Assembly (NCBI RefSeq): GCF_002608075.1
Contig: NZ_LAHA01000032.1
Coordinates: forward strand, 1-43,632
Source of the DNA: Nostoc linckia z4
Lineage (GTDB): Bacteria > Cyanobacteriota > Cyanobacteriia > Cyanobacteriales > Nostocaceae
Direction: 5' to 3'
DNA length: 43,632 bases
The stretch's first letter is position 1. Each line of letters starts with the position of its first letter. Position numbers and translations under genes: made by a program. The notes below the pieces were generated by a model. That model made no database searches, was not told where the DNA came from, and worked only from the letters and a program-made list of their open reading frames with translations. Shown one piece after another: positions 16,893 to 24,073 of the stretch.

Positions 16893-17057
16893 TCATCGCC
16901 GCTTGGGAGTAGTGCTGCGAGTGATACGTTTTTCTTCTTCTCGACGACGGCGATCGCGCCAATCTGTTACGGTCAAATAACCAATACCACCTGTTACTGC
17001 TACCAGCAGCACTACGGCAATTAAAGCCAAAATACTCAGGAATGGAGTTTCTACCAT
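16893..17057 (-). CDS. Small single-pass membrane protein downstream of petN (54 aa)
   Basis: 54 residues. MVETPFLSILALIAVVLLVA starts a single transmembrane helix (about residues 6-30). It is followed by a highly charged cytoplasmic tail (DWRDRRRREEEKR) and a basic end (PKRR). The ATG at 17057 lies four bases after the petN stop, so the two are almost surely one transcript. I do not recognise a named family. Size, topology and the petN link suggest a thylakoid or cytochrome b6f-associated factor, but that is inference. The long plus-strand frame covering this region is its antisense shadow. Confidence 0.75.
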   Translation of the reverse strand: MVETPFLSILALIAVVLLVAVTGGIGYLTVTDWRDRRRREEEKRITRSTTPKRR

Positions 17058-17061
17058 ACCT

Positions 17062-17151
17062 CTACAGTCCGTTACGTCCCCAGACTACCATTGCAATTGA
17101 CCAAGTGAACACGACTAGCAGTGATACCCAGCCCAGTGTCAAAATTTCCAT
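17062..17151 (-). CDS. petN: Cytochrome b6f complex subunit VIII (PetN)
   Basis: 29 residues, MEILTLGWVSLLVVFTWSIA then MVVWGRNGL. This is essentially the family sequence known from cyanobacteria and chloroplasts, with Glu at position 2 where Ala is usual. PetN is a single-helix subunit at the periphery of the cytochrome b6f complex in the thylakoid membrane and is needed for its stability. The length equals the family length, so the ATG at 17151 is certain. GCGGGA lies just upstream as a weak Shine-Dalgarno. It is followed at 4 bp by a 54-residue membrane protein gene. It is too short for usual gene callers. Confidence 0.95.
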   Translation of the reverse strand: MEILTLGWVSLLVVFTWSIAMVVWGRNGL

Positions 17152-17192
17152 AGTCCCGCTTTTCAAATCATTACAAAAGGTTTCTAATGTTT

Positions 17193-17198
17193 ATCATA
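17193..17198 (-). promoter_or_regulatory. Candidate -10 box of the petN transcript
   Basis: On the minus strand TATGAT lies about 40 bases before the petN start, a good match to TATAAT. No convincing -35 box is visible at the proper spacing. Confidence 0.3.
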
Positions 17199-17411
17199 CA
17201 GGGATTGGGCGGGCTGAGATTTTTTTATCGATGATGTTGTCAGTTTTGTGGGCGATGGCTTTCTCTCATAGCATCTCCAATGAGATACTGAGTAATTTTA
17301 AGTAATCATGAACACAACTGTAAAAAACTAGCGATCGCGCTGTTATATTCTTTGTCTTGGGAATATTAGGGTTACGTCCATATATTTGAAGTTTTGCAAA
17401 CCCTAGTATCA

Positions 17412-19295
17412 ATGCTGACTTTTCTTAGCTACGCTTTCAACTCCGACGGTTTTATTCCCCACGGACATTGCTATCTGTGGAAAACGGGATTAGTTTGGCT
17501 GCATATTATTTCTGATGCTACCATCGCTTTTGCTTATTATTCAATTCCATTTTTATTAATTTATTTTATTTTAAAACGCCAAGACGTGCCTTTTAATGGA
17601 GTCTTTGTATTATTCGGTGCTTTTATCATTGCCTGCGGTACCGGACATTTAATGGATATTTGGACGCTTTGGCATCCAGATTATTGGATTTCAGGCTCTC
17701 TAAAAGCTGTAACTGCGATTATTTCTATATACACGGCGTTTGCCTTAATTTCTCTGATGCCTCAAGCCCTGATGTTACCAAGTCCAGCCCAGTTAGAAGC
17801 TATCAATCGAGCGCTTTCCACTGAAATTGTAGAGCGTAAACGCATTGAGCAAGAACTACGCAAAGCTGAAGAAGTCGCTCAAAATTCCAGTCAGGCAAAA
17901 AGTGAATTTCTGGCGAATATGAGTCATGAACTACGTACACCCTTAAATGGCATCTTGGGTTATACACAAATCCTCCAACGCACAGAATCTTTGACTGAAA
18001 AAGGACGCAAAGGATTAGGTGTTATTTATCAATGTGGTTCTCATCTTTTAACGCTGATTAATGATGTCCTCGATCTTTCCAAAATCGAAGCTCGCAAACT
18101 CGAATTGCATCCTATTGATTTTTATTTGCCTGCCTTTATTGATAGCGTCACTGAAATTTGCCGCATCCGTGCAGAACAAAAGGTCATTGCCTTTGAAGTG
18201 CAACTCGATCCCGATTTGCCAACGGGTATTCATGGTGATGAAAAACGCTTACGCCAAGTACTAATTAATTTACTTAGTAATGCAATTAAATTTACCGAAC
18301 AAGGCAGCGTCACTTTTAAAGTTCAGGTCACTGGTAGAGAATCGGATAATGGCAAAACTAACTACAAAATTTGCTTTCAGGTAATAGATACTGGCACTGG
18401 TATAAAACCGGAACAAGCCGAGAAAATCTTCCAGCCCTTTGAGCAAGTGGGAAATCAAAAACGACAATCTGAAGGCACGGGTTTGGGATTAGCAATTAGT
18501 CAAAAAATTGTTTTGTTGATGGGCGGTCAAATTCAGGTGCAAAGTACCTTAGGCAAAGGTAGCACTTTCTGGTTTGAAGCAAAATTCCCAGAATCTAAAG
18601 ACTGGGCCAAAGTTTCCAGAATGATTGACCAAGGAACAATTATTGGTTATTTAGGACAAAGACGCACGATTTTGATTGCAGATGATAAATGGGAAAATCG
18701 CTCGGTAATTTTAAATTTACTAGAGCCAGTTGGGTTTACGGTTATTGAAGCTAGTCAAGGTGAGGAAGCATGGGAAAAGGTTCTAGCCCACAAACCAGAC
18801 TTGATTATCACTGACTTAGTGATGCCGATATTAGATGGATTTGGCTTCATTAATCGTTTGCGTCAGTGGGAGCAATTTCAAAAAATTCCGATTATTGCTT
18901 CTTCTGCCAGTGTGTTTGCCATCGACCAGCACAAGAGTATTGACGTTGGTGCAGATGCATTTCTACCAAAGCCTGTGGAAGCTGAGGTTTTATTAGAAAT
19001 GCTGCGAAAAATTTTTCAATTACAATGGATTTTTGACGAGAAAGTAAACGCAAGTAAAAACAATAATTCCACTGATTTTGAAAAATCTGGTGATACGATT
19101 ATTCCAAACAAAGAGATTTTATTAGAATTGTTTGAATTAGTTCAGGATGGTGATATTCAAAATATTTTAGAGTTGTCAAATCAACTATCATTATCTGATG
19201 ATAGACTTAAAGTTTTTACTCAACATATTGTCCAGCTTGCTAGTAATTTCCAACTCAAACGCTTGGCAAATTTTATCGAGCAATATATAAACTAA
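17412..19295 (+). CDS. Ethylene-receptor-like hybrid histidine kinase (ETR-type sensor, HisKA, HATPase, receiver)
   Basis: 627 residues. The N-terminal three-helix domain resembles the plant ETR1 and Synechocystis SynEtr1 ethylene-binding domain: HGHCYLWKTGLVWLHIISDA with Asp35, then FGAFIIACGTGHLMDIWTLW with Cys75 and His79 at the copper-ligand positions. A short coiled coil leads straight to HisKA (ANMSHELRTPLNG, His172) and HATPase (N-box NLLSNAIKF, DTGTGI, GTGLGLAI). A receiver follows (DLVMP, Asp468; conserved Lys520), then a helical tail of about 85 residues. Unlike SynEtr1 there is no GAF photosensor. The start is ATG 17412, giving the SynEtr1-like N-terminus; TTG 17394 is possible. 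The next gene, about 30 bp on, is a likely phosphorelay partner. Confidence 0.92.
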   Translation: MLTFLSYAFNSDGFIPHGHCYLWKTGLVWLHIISDATIAFAYYSIPFLLIYFILKRQDVPFNGVFVLFGAFIIACGTGHLMDIWTLWHPDYWISGSLKAVTAIISIYTAFALISLMPQALMLPSPAQLEAINRALSTEIVERKRIEQELRKAEEVAQNSSQAKSEFLANMSHELRTPLNGILGYTQILQRTESLTEKGRKGLGVIYQCGSHLLTLINDVLDLSKIEARKLELHPIDFYLPAFIDSVTEICRIRAEQKVIAFEVQLDPDLPTGIHGDEKRLRQVLINLLSNAIKFTEQGSVTFKVQVTGRESDNGKTNYKICFQVIDTGTGIKPEQAEKIFQPFEQVGNQKRQSEGTGLGLAISQKIVLLMGGQIQVQSTLGKGSTFWFEAKFPESKDWAKVSRMIDQGTIIGYLGQRRTILIADDKWENRSVILNLLEPVGFTVIEASQGEEAWEKVLAHKPDLIITDLVMPILDGFGFINRLRQWEQFQKIPIIASSASVFAIDQHKSIDVGADAFLPKPVEAEVLLEMLRKIFQLQWIFDEKVNASKNNNSTDFEKSGDTIIPNKEILLELFELVQDGDIQNILELSNQLSLSDDRLKVFTQHIVQLASNFQLKRLANFIEQYIN

Positions 19296-19325
19296 TTGTA
19301 TTTAAATTGTGATTTAAAATCTGCC

Positions 19326-20588
19326 ATGAACAAAAAATCAAATACTGGATTTATTTTAATTGTGGATGATAATCCGACAAATTTATCTGTTTTATGTGAA
19401 GCCCTCAATAGTGAGGGATTTCGTTTCCGTGTTGCAGTGGATGGAGAAAGTGCGATCGCTCAAGTTGAACGCAATCAACCAGAGTTAATTTTACTGGATG
19501 TACAAATGCCTGGGATTGACGGATTTGAAACTTGTCGCCGCTTGAAAACTAATCCTGTTACTCAAAACATTCCGATTATTTTCACCACTGCCTTAGCAGA
19601 TACCGACAGCAAAACTAAGGGATTTTCCCTTGGTGCGGTAGACTATATCCCGAAACCCTTTGCACAAGAGGAAGTTATTGCTAGAGTGCGCGTGCATTTA
19701 CAACTCAAACAATTGAATGAATCTTTGGAACAACAAGTTAGCGATCGCACCAAGGCTTTACAACAAGCACAAGTACAACTAGTGCAACAAGAAAAATTAT
19801 CAACACTGGGAGAGTTAGTTGCTGGTATCGGTCATGAAATCAATAACCCCGTTAACTTTATTTCCAGCAATATTCCACCTTTGCAAGAATACATTGAAGC
19901 AATCACCGAGTTACTCTTAGTGTATCAACAAGAGTATCCAAAACCAACAACTAAGATTACTAGTGTTATTGAAAACTTAGATTTAGATTTTATTCTCGAA
20001 GATATCAAAAAAATCTTGAATTCATTGGAAATCGGAAGCGAACGAATTCGTAACCTTTCTAATTCACTCCGCAACTTCTCTCGTTCGGATAGCGATGCCA
20101 AAATATCTGCTGATTTGCACCAAGGACTAGATAGCACACTCATGATTTTGCAACACCGTCTCAAGGCTAATAGCCAACGCCAACAGATTGCAGTTATTAA
20201 AAATTATGGAGTACTACCACAAGTAAACTGTTATTTAGGGCAGATGAATCAAGTATTTATGAATATTCTGGCAAACGCGGTTGATGCCCTAGATGAAGCT
20301 ATAATTCAAGGCAAAATCAGCGATGTAACTCCTCAGATTAAAATTGCAACCAGCATAGAATCTGAACAATTCGCCGTAATTCGGATTGCTGACAATGGTA
20401 TTGGTATTCCCGAACGGTTGAAAAAACGCTTATTTGAACCGTTATTTACTACAAAAAGTGTTGGTAAAGGTACTGGACTTGGTTTATCCATTGCCCATGA
20501 AATAGTTGTCCAAAAACACAAAGGTGTATTGGATGTCAACTCTCAATCAGGTATGGGAACTGAATTTATTATCAAAATTCCCATATAA
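19326..20588 (+). CDS. Response regulator-histidine kinase (receiver, coiled coil, kinase core)
   Basis: 420 residues. An N-terminal receiver (LIVDDNPTN; LLDVQMPG with Asp58; IPKPF with Lys110) is joined by a coiled coil (about 125-155) to a kinase core. The core shows AGIGHEINNPVNF (His170), a long HisKA insert, the N-box NILANAVDA, DNGIGIP and GKGTGLGLSI. This layout is common in cyanobacteria, where the receiver takes phosphate from an upstream hybrid kinase and sets the activity of its own kinase. ATG 19326 is 30 bp after the preceding stop; the TTG at 19296 directly after that stop is unlikely. Its final output regulator is not in the window. Confidence 0.92.
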   Translation: MNKKSNTGFILIVDDNPTNLSVLCEALNSEGFRFRVAVDGESAIAQVERNQPELILLDVQMPGIDGFETCRRLKTNPVTQNIPIIFTTALADTDSKTKGFSLGAVDYIPKPFAQEEVIARVRVHLQLKQLNESLEQQVSDRTKALQQAQVQLVQQEKLSTLGELVAGIGHEINNPVNFISSNIPPLQEYIEAITELLLVYQQEYPKPTTKITSVIENLDLDFILEDIKKILNSLEIGSERIRNLSNSLRNFSRSDSDAKISADLHQGLDSTLMILQHRLKANSQRQQIAVIKNYGVLPQVNCYLGQMNQVFMNILANAVDALDEAIIQGKISDVTPQIKIATSIESEQFAVIRIADNGIGIPERLKKRLFEPLFTTKSVGKGTGLGLSIAHEIVVQKHKGVLDVNSQSGMGTEFIIKIPI

Positions 20589-20711
20589 AAATCTGATTCA
20601 GGGAACAGGGAAAAGGGAGTAGAAGTTTACTGATTTTTTCTTCAAACCAAATATGAGTTTTATATATAGTGATTCCCAGTTAAGTGAGGTACAGATAATA
20701 TTTTGAAACGC

Positions 20712-20755
20712 ATACCGCCAAAGGCGGAACCCACAGGGTAGAGACGCAGAGATTT
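20712..20755. repeat. GC-rich dispersed repeat in a 250-bp spacer
   Basis: CCGCCAAAGGCGG is a tight hairpin, followed by GAACCCACAGGGTAGAGACG. The second part is the reverse complement of the block near 4068-4092. The rest of 20589-20838 shows no gene. Confidence 0.55.
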
Positions 20756-20838
20756 GATTTGTACCTCAGCACACTAAGAAATGCTATGAGAGCGGCATTT
20801 AATTAGAAAATGGCGATTAGACGCAATCCCTAATTTCT

Positions 20839-21414
20839 ATGAACGCAATTTCAAATCCTCAATTAATGGCAGAACGCCTAGAATCTCTCAAAGCTGCGGT
20901 AATTGGAGGTTTTTTCGTATTTTCTGGCTTGGCGATCGCTAGTTTATTAAATACTTTAGTACTGGCAAAGTATTTTCCAATACTTGTAACTTTACAAAGT
21001 CATGTTAATTGGCATTTGTGGCTGAGTGCCGGTGTTGCAACTTTTACTGGTTTCCTGTTTGGGGTCACTTATCGCTATATCATCCGTTCAGATAACAATC
21101 CTCAACTCAAATCCGGTGGCGTACTAGCTTTTGGCTTAGTGCGTGGATTAGCCCAAATAGAACTCGGATGGAATTCCAATAGCACAATTTGGCCTTTTTT
21201 AGTATTGGCAGCAGAAAGTGTATTGTCCTTTGCAATCGCAGCGATCGCCCTTGATATCGCTATGCAACTGAACTGGGTTAAACCTTTTTCATCAATCGAA
21301 GACAGAACTCAGAATTCAGAAGACAGAACTCAGAATTCAGAAGACAGAATTCAGAATTCAGAAGACAGAACTCAGAATTCAGAAGACAGAACTCAGAATT
21401 CAGAACTAAAATAA
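20839..21414 (+). CDS. Conserved cyanobacterial membrane protein with repeat-derived C-terminal tail
   Basis: 191 residues, family not named by me. An N-terminal amphipathic stretch is followed by about four hydrophobic helices (residues 22-45, 55-75, 90-105, 118-145). The natural end is probably near VKPFSS (about residue 152). After that come five copies of a seven-residue unit, EDRTQNS (one with Ile for Thr), then ELK. These are encoded by a 21-bp tandem repeat related to the CTGAATT heptamers found between genes. The tail is strongly hydrophilic and likely disordered in the cytoplasm. The start at 20839 has no clear Shine-Dalgarno. No operon partner. Function unknown. Confidence 0.8.
   Translation: MNAISNPQLMAERLESLKAAVIGGFFVFSGLAIASLLNTLVLAKYFPILVTLQSHVNWHLWLSAGVATFTGFLFGVTYRYIIRSDNNPQLKSGGVLAFGLVRGLAQIELGWNSNSTIWPFLVLAAESVLSFAIAAIALDIAMQLNWVKPFSSIEDRTQNSEDRTQNSEDRIQNSEDRTQNSEDRTQNSELK
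21298..21402. repeat. 21-bp in-frame tandem repeat x 5 within the membrane protein gene
   Basis: Five exact-length 21-bp units starting GAAGACAGAACTCAG, with a C-to-T change in unit 3. The unit equals three heptamers, so it keeps frame. It contains AGAATTC, the reverse of the TGAATTC core of nearby STRR arrays. Confidence 0.9.
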
Positions 21415-21578
21415 GCCTCTGTCCTTAAAAAATAGGATAGGACGGCCCACAGCTAACTTTGCTATTTTACACGAAATTCAGCTTCAAATAAATCAAAAAG
21501 CTATAACCAGCATTATTATGTAATATAATTATTACAATAAAATACATGAATATTATTCAACATTAAATTTATTCAAAA

Positions 21579-21671
21579 TTCTGACTCCTGAATTCTGACT
21601 CCTGAATTCTGAATTCTGACTCCTGACTCCTGAATTCTGACTCCTGAATTCTGAATTCCCTATTCTGATTC
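21579..21671. repeat. STRR array of CTGAATT and CTGACTC heptamers
   Basis: About thirteen heptamers alternate between TGAATTC and TGACTCC forms and fill the leader of the exonuclease gene up to 15 bases before its ATG. Confidence 0.85.
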
Positions 21672-21685
21672 AAGGTTCCCTGATT

Positions 21686-22249
21686 ATGAAAATTCAAAAT
21701 TCCCACTATTATTTAATAATTGATTTGGAAGCTACATGCTGTGACAAAGGGACTGTTCCTCGCCACGAAATGGAAATCATCGAAATTGGTGCGGTGATGC
21801 TTAATCGTGAAACCTGGGAAATTGATGCGGAGTTTCAGCAATTTATTCAGCCTGTGAGACATCCACAACTAACGCCTTTTTGTACAGAATTGACTACTAT
21901 TCACCAGCAAGATGTTGATGAAGCACCAAAATTTATAGAAGCAATTTCTCGCCTCAAAGAATGGATTAATTTATATCCCAATCATATTTTTTGTTCTTGG
22001 GGCAATTATGACAAAAAGCAATTTATTCAAGATTGCTCGTTTCATAATTTTCCTTATCCTTTTAGTCCAGAACACATAAATATCAAAGAAGAATTTTCCA
22101 AATACCTTGGCGTTTCTCAAAAATTTGGTATGGCACAAGCTCTCAATAAATTAGGTTTGGAATTGCAAGGCACACACCATCGGGGCATTGATGATGCCCG
22201 TAACATTGCATCTATCTATAAATACATGAAAACCAAAAAATCAAGCTGA
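21686..22249 (+). CDS. DEDDh 3'-5' exonuclease (ERI-1/KapD-like)
   Basis: 187 residues, a single exonuclease domain. The DEDDh ligands are visible: Asp13 and Glu15 in IIDLEATC, Asp109 in WGNYDKKQF, and His165 with Asp170 in HHRGIDDARN. The long spacing between the first and second motifs and the YYLIIDLEATCCD start match the ERI-1/KapD branch, which trims structured RNA or DNA 3' ends, rather than DNA polymerase proofreading subunits. The cysteine pair after the first motif is typical of that branch. The ATG at 21686 is the only start before the first motif; its leader is a heptamer array with no recognisable Shine-Dalgarno. Converges on the serine hydrolase gene. Confidence 0.88.
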   Translation: MKIQNSHYYLIIDLEATCCDKGTVPRHEMEIIEIGAVMLNRETWEIDAEFQQFIQPVRHPQLTPFCTELTTIHQQDVDEAPKFIEAISRLKEWINLYPNHIFCSWGNYDKKQFIQDCSFHNFPYPFSPEHINIKEEFSKYLGVSQKFGMAQALNKLGLELQGTHHRGIDDARNIASIYKYMKTKKSS

Positions 22250-22253
22250 GGAA

Positions 22254-22426
22254 TTGGGCATTGGGCATTGGGCAAGCAGGAAGTGTGGGAGGGGTGGGAG
22301 GTGTGGGAGGATGAGGAAGAAATCTTTCCCCCCACACTCCCCACACTCCCCACACTTCCCTATCCCCTCATCTCCCCACCTCCCCACCTCCTCTACTCCC
22401 CAGCCTCCCCAAATCCCCAGTCCGTC
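22254..22426. repeat. G-rich/C-rich inverted repeat arrays between convergent genes
   Basis: Left: GGGCATT units and GTGGGAG units (22258-22310). Right: CCCCACACT and CCCCACCT units (22328-22420). The halves are broadly complementary and could form a long hairpin. 22287-22307 (GGG, GGGG, GGG, GGG with short spacers) fits a G-quadruplex pattern. Confidence 0.7.
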
Positions 22427-23359
22427 TTACAGACTGCTAATCGCTTCTACAACTAGCTTGGAAACAAAGGGCAAAATTTCCCGGTTCTTAGCTTGGGCTT
22501 TGCCTTCAGTAAATACTACTAAAAGGTAGGGGCGTTGGTTTGTTAACTCAATGTAGGCGGCATCATGGCGGACTTGACTTGTCCAACCCGCCTTTGACCA
22601 AATTTGAGCATCTTTAGGAAGTCCACCGCCTAAAAAACCTGTTATTTGGTCTTCTTCGACATCAGTGGGTAAGTTTTGGACATCGCGTTTGAGCAAAGCC
22701 ATCATTCCTTGCGATCGCACACTTGAAACTGCTACTCCGCCGATAATACTATGCATTAATCTGGCGATGGCATTTGTGGTCAACATATTACGATTTTCCA
22801 GTAACTCTCCCACAAATGCCCGCTCTCGTCCATAGGGGCCATCACCCCAAGTTTTTTGACAGACGTTTATCGTCTCCATTTCTTCCCATCCCAAGGATTG
22901 GTAATAGCGGTTAACGATATTACGCTGATATTTCCAGGTTTCAAATGGTGCTACTGGTAGTTCGGGGCCTGAGGTGGTGCCAGTGAGAATATCTACAACC
23001 AAGCTGGTAGCATCATTGCTAGAGTCTACAATCATATCCCGCAAGGCTCGCTCTAATTCCTTAGAAGTTTGGCTCATGCCTTTTTCTAGCCATTCATTTA
23101 TTGCCACCAGATAAAATAGTTTGACTACACTTGCAGGGTAAATCCGTTCCACACCGCGATAAGTAAAACCCCGCACTGGGTGGTTCCAAAAAGCGTCGGG
23201 AGTCAGGGCACCACCAGTATTTACCGGCACTGGTGGGTCGTAAACAACCAAAGTCAAGGCAATTTGGTTGCGGGCTAAGGTAGGAAATGCTGCCCAAGTT
23301 GCATCTAAAATGCCATTACCCAGATTTTCCAGTTGTTCGTCTTTATTAAAAAAAATCAT
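22427..23359 (-). CDS. Class A beta-lactamase-fold serine hydrolase
   Basis: 310 residues. The three penicillin-binding/beta-lactamase motifs are visible: SVVK (Ser77, Lys80) in YPASVVKLFYL, SND (114-116) in VDSSNDATS, and KAG (256-258) for the usual KTG, followed by WTSQVRHDAAY. No omega-loop Glu could be assigned, so antibiotic hydrolysis is doubtful. No clear signal peptide is present, which is odd for a wall enzyme. A transpeptidase-fold peptidase or esterase is equally possible. The gene diverges from the NlpC/P60 gene with only nine bases between the start codons, suggesting a shared envelope theme. The ATG at 23359 begins a sequence that I recognise as usual for Nostoc homologues. Confidence 0.85.
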   Translation of the reverse strand: MIFFNKDEQLENLGNGILDATWAAFPTLARNQIALTLVVYDPPVPVNTGGALTPDAFWNHPVRGFTYRGVERIYPASVVKLFYLVAINEWLEKGMSQTSKELERALRDMIVDSSNDATSLVVDILTGTTSGPELPVAPFETWKYQRNIVNRYYQSLGWEEMETINVCQKTWGDGPYGRERAFVGELLENRNMLTTNAIARLMHSIIGGVAVSSVRSQGMMALLKRDVQNLPTDVEEDQITGFLGGGLPKDAQIWSKAGWTSQVRHDAAYIELTNQRPYLLVVFTEGKAQAKNREILPFVSKLVVEAISSL

Positions 23360-23368
23360 TCTAGAATA

Positions 23369-24073
23369 ATGTCCTTTAATCTAAAATCCCAAATCCAAAA
23401 TCTCAAATCAGCGGAGTATCAGTGTTTAGCTGACCTGAACTTATACGATTCTCCTGAGTGTACGCGTCTAGCAACTCAAGCCGCATCTGGGCGACATTTA
23501 TGGGTAACGTCGAATCATGATGATTCGGCGGTGGAGGTGTATTTGCGTGAAGATGACTATCCCGGATGGGTATCCTTTTCAGATTTGGGTTTATTACAAC
23601 CTGCTACTGTACTTTATCAGGCTGCAAGATTTTCTGAATTTGAAATTAAAAAACTACTGGTAGAGGTGATAGATTTTACCCAAAAAGCGATGCAACAACC
23701 GAATTATTATCTTTGGGGTGGTACGGTAGGGCCAAATTATGATTGTTCTGGGTTAATGCAAGCGGCTTTTGCTTCTGTGGGTATTTGGTTACCGAGAGAT
23801 GCTTATCAACAGGAAGGATTTACTCAACCAATTACCATTGCAGAATTAGCACCTGGGGATCTGGTATTTTTTGGAACTACTCAAAAAGCAACTCATGTAG
23901 GGCTTTATTTGGCGGATGGTTATTACATCCATAGTTCTGGGAAGGAACAGGGGCGTAATGGTATTGGGATTGATGTTCTTTCGGAACAGGGGGATGCTGT
24001 TAGTCAGTCCTATTATCAGCAGCTGCGGGGTGCTGGTAGAGTTGTTAAGAGTTACGAACCACAGAGATGCTGA
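23369..24073 (+). CDS. NlpC/P60 gamma-D-glutamyl-L-diamino acid endopeptidase with N-terminal SH3b domain
   Basis: 234 residues. The N-terminal bacterial SH3 domain (about 15-80, EYQCLADLNLYDSPEC) is followed by the NlpC/P60 papain-like domain. Cys126 lies in NYDCSGLMQAAF, His176 in ATHVGLYL, and the third polar residue His188 in YYIHSSG. Length and motif positions match the cyanobacterial cysteine peptidases of known structure from Anabaena and Nostoc (AvPCP/NpPCP), which cut the D-Glu to diamino-acid bond of stem peptides in wall recycling. ATG 23369 is chosen because the SH3 domain follows within 15 residues. Its first 15 codons are AAATCCC/AAAATC repeats. It overlaps the following glycosyltransferase by seven bases. 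Confidence 0.92.
   Translation: MSFNLKSQIQNLKSAEYQCLADLNLYDSPECTRLATQAASGRHLWVTSNHDDSAVEVYLREDDYPGWVSFSDLGLLQPATVLYQAARFSEFEIKKLLVEVIDFTQKAMQQPNYYLWGGTVGPNYDCSGLMQAAFASVGIWLPRDAYQQEGFTQPITIAELAPGDLVFFGTTQKATHVGLYLADGYYIHSSGKEQGRNGIGIDVLSEQGDAVSQSYYQQLRGAGRVVKSYEPQRC

Noticed and set aside
17042..17305. Plus-strand 87-codon frame
   Set aside because: Antisense to petN and its partner; petN is certain, and the frame resembles no family.
13141..20588. Single light/ethylene signalling operon spanning the whole block
   Set aside because: The GAF kinase and petN are on the minus strand, and the ethylene-type kinases are on the plus strand with separate promoters; proximity alone does not support one system.
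21298..21671. CRISPR array
   Set aside because: Repeats are contiguous 21-mers and heptamers with no unique spacers and no cas genes; they are STRR-type tandem repeats.
22427..23359. Antibiotic-resistance beta-lactamase
   Set aside because: Motifs fit the fold, but KTG is KAG, no omega-loop Glu could be placed, no signal peptide is visible, and it sits with wall genes.
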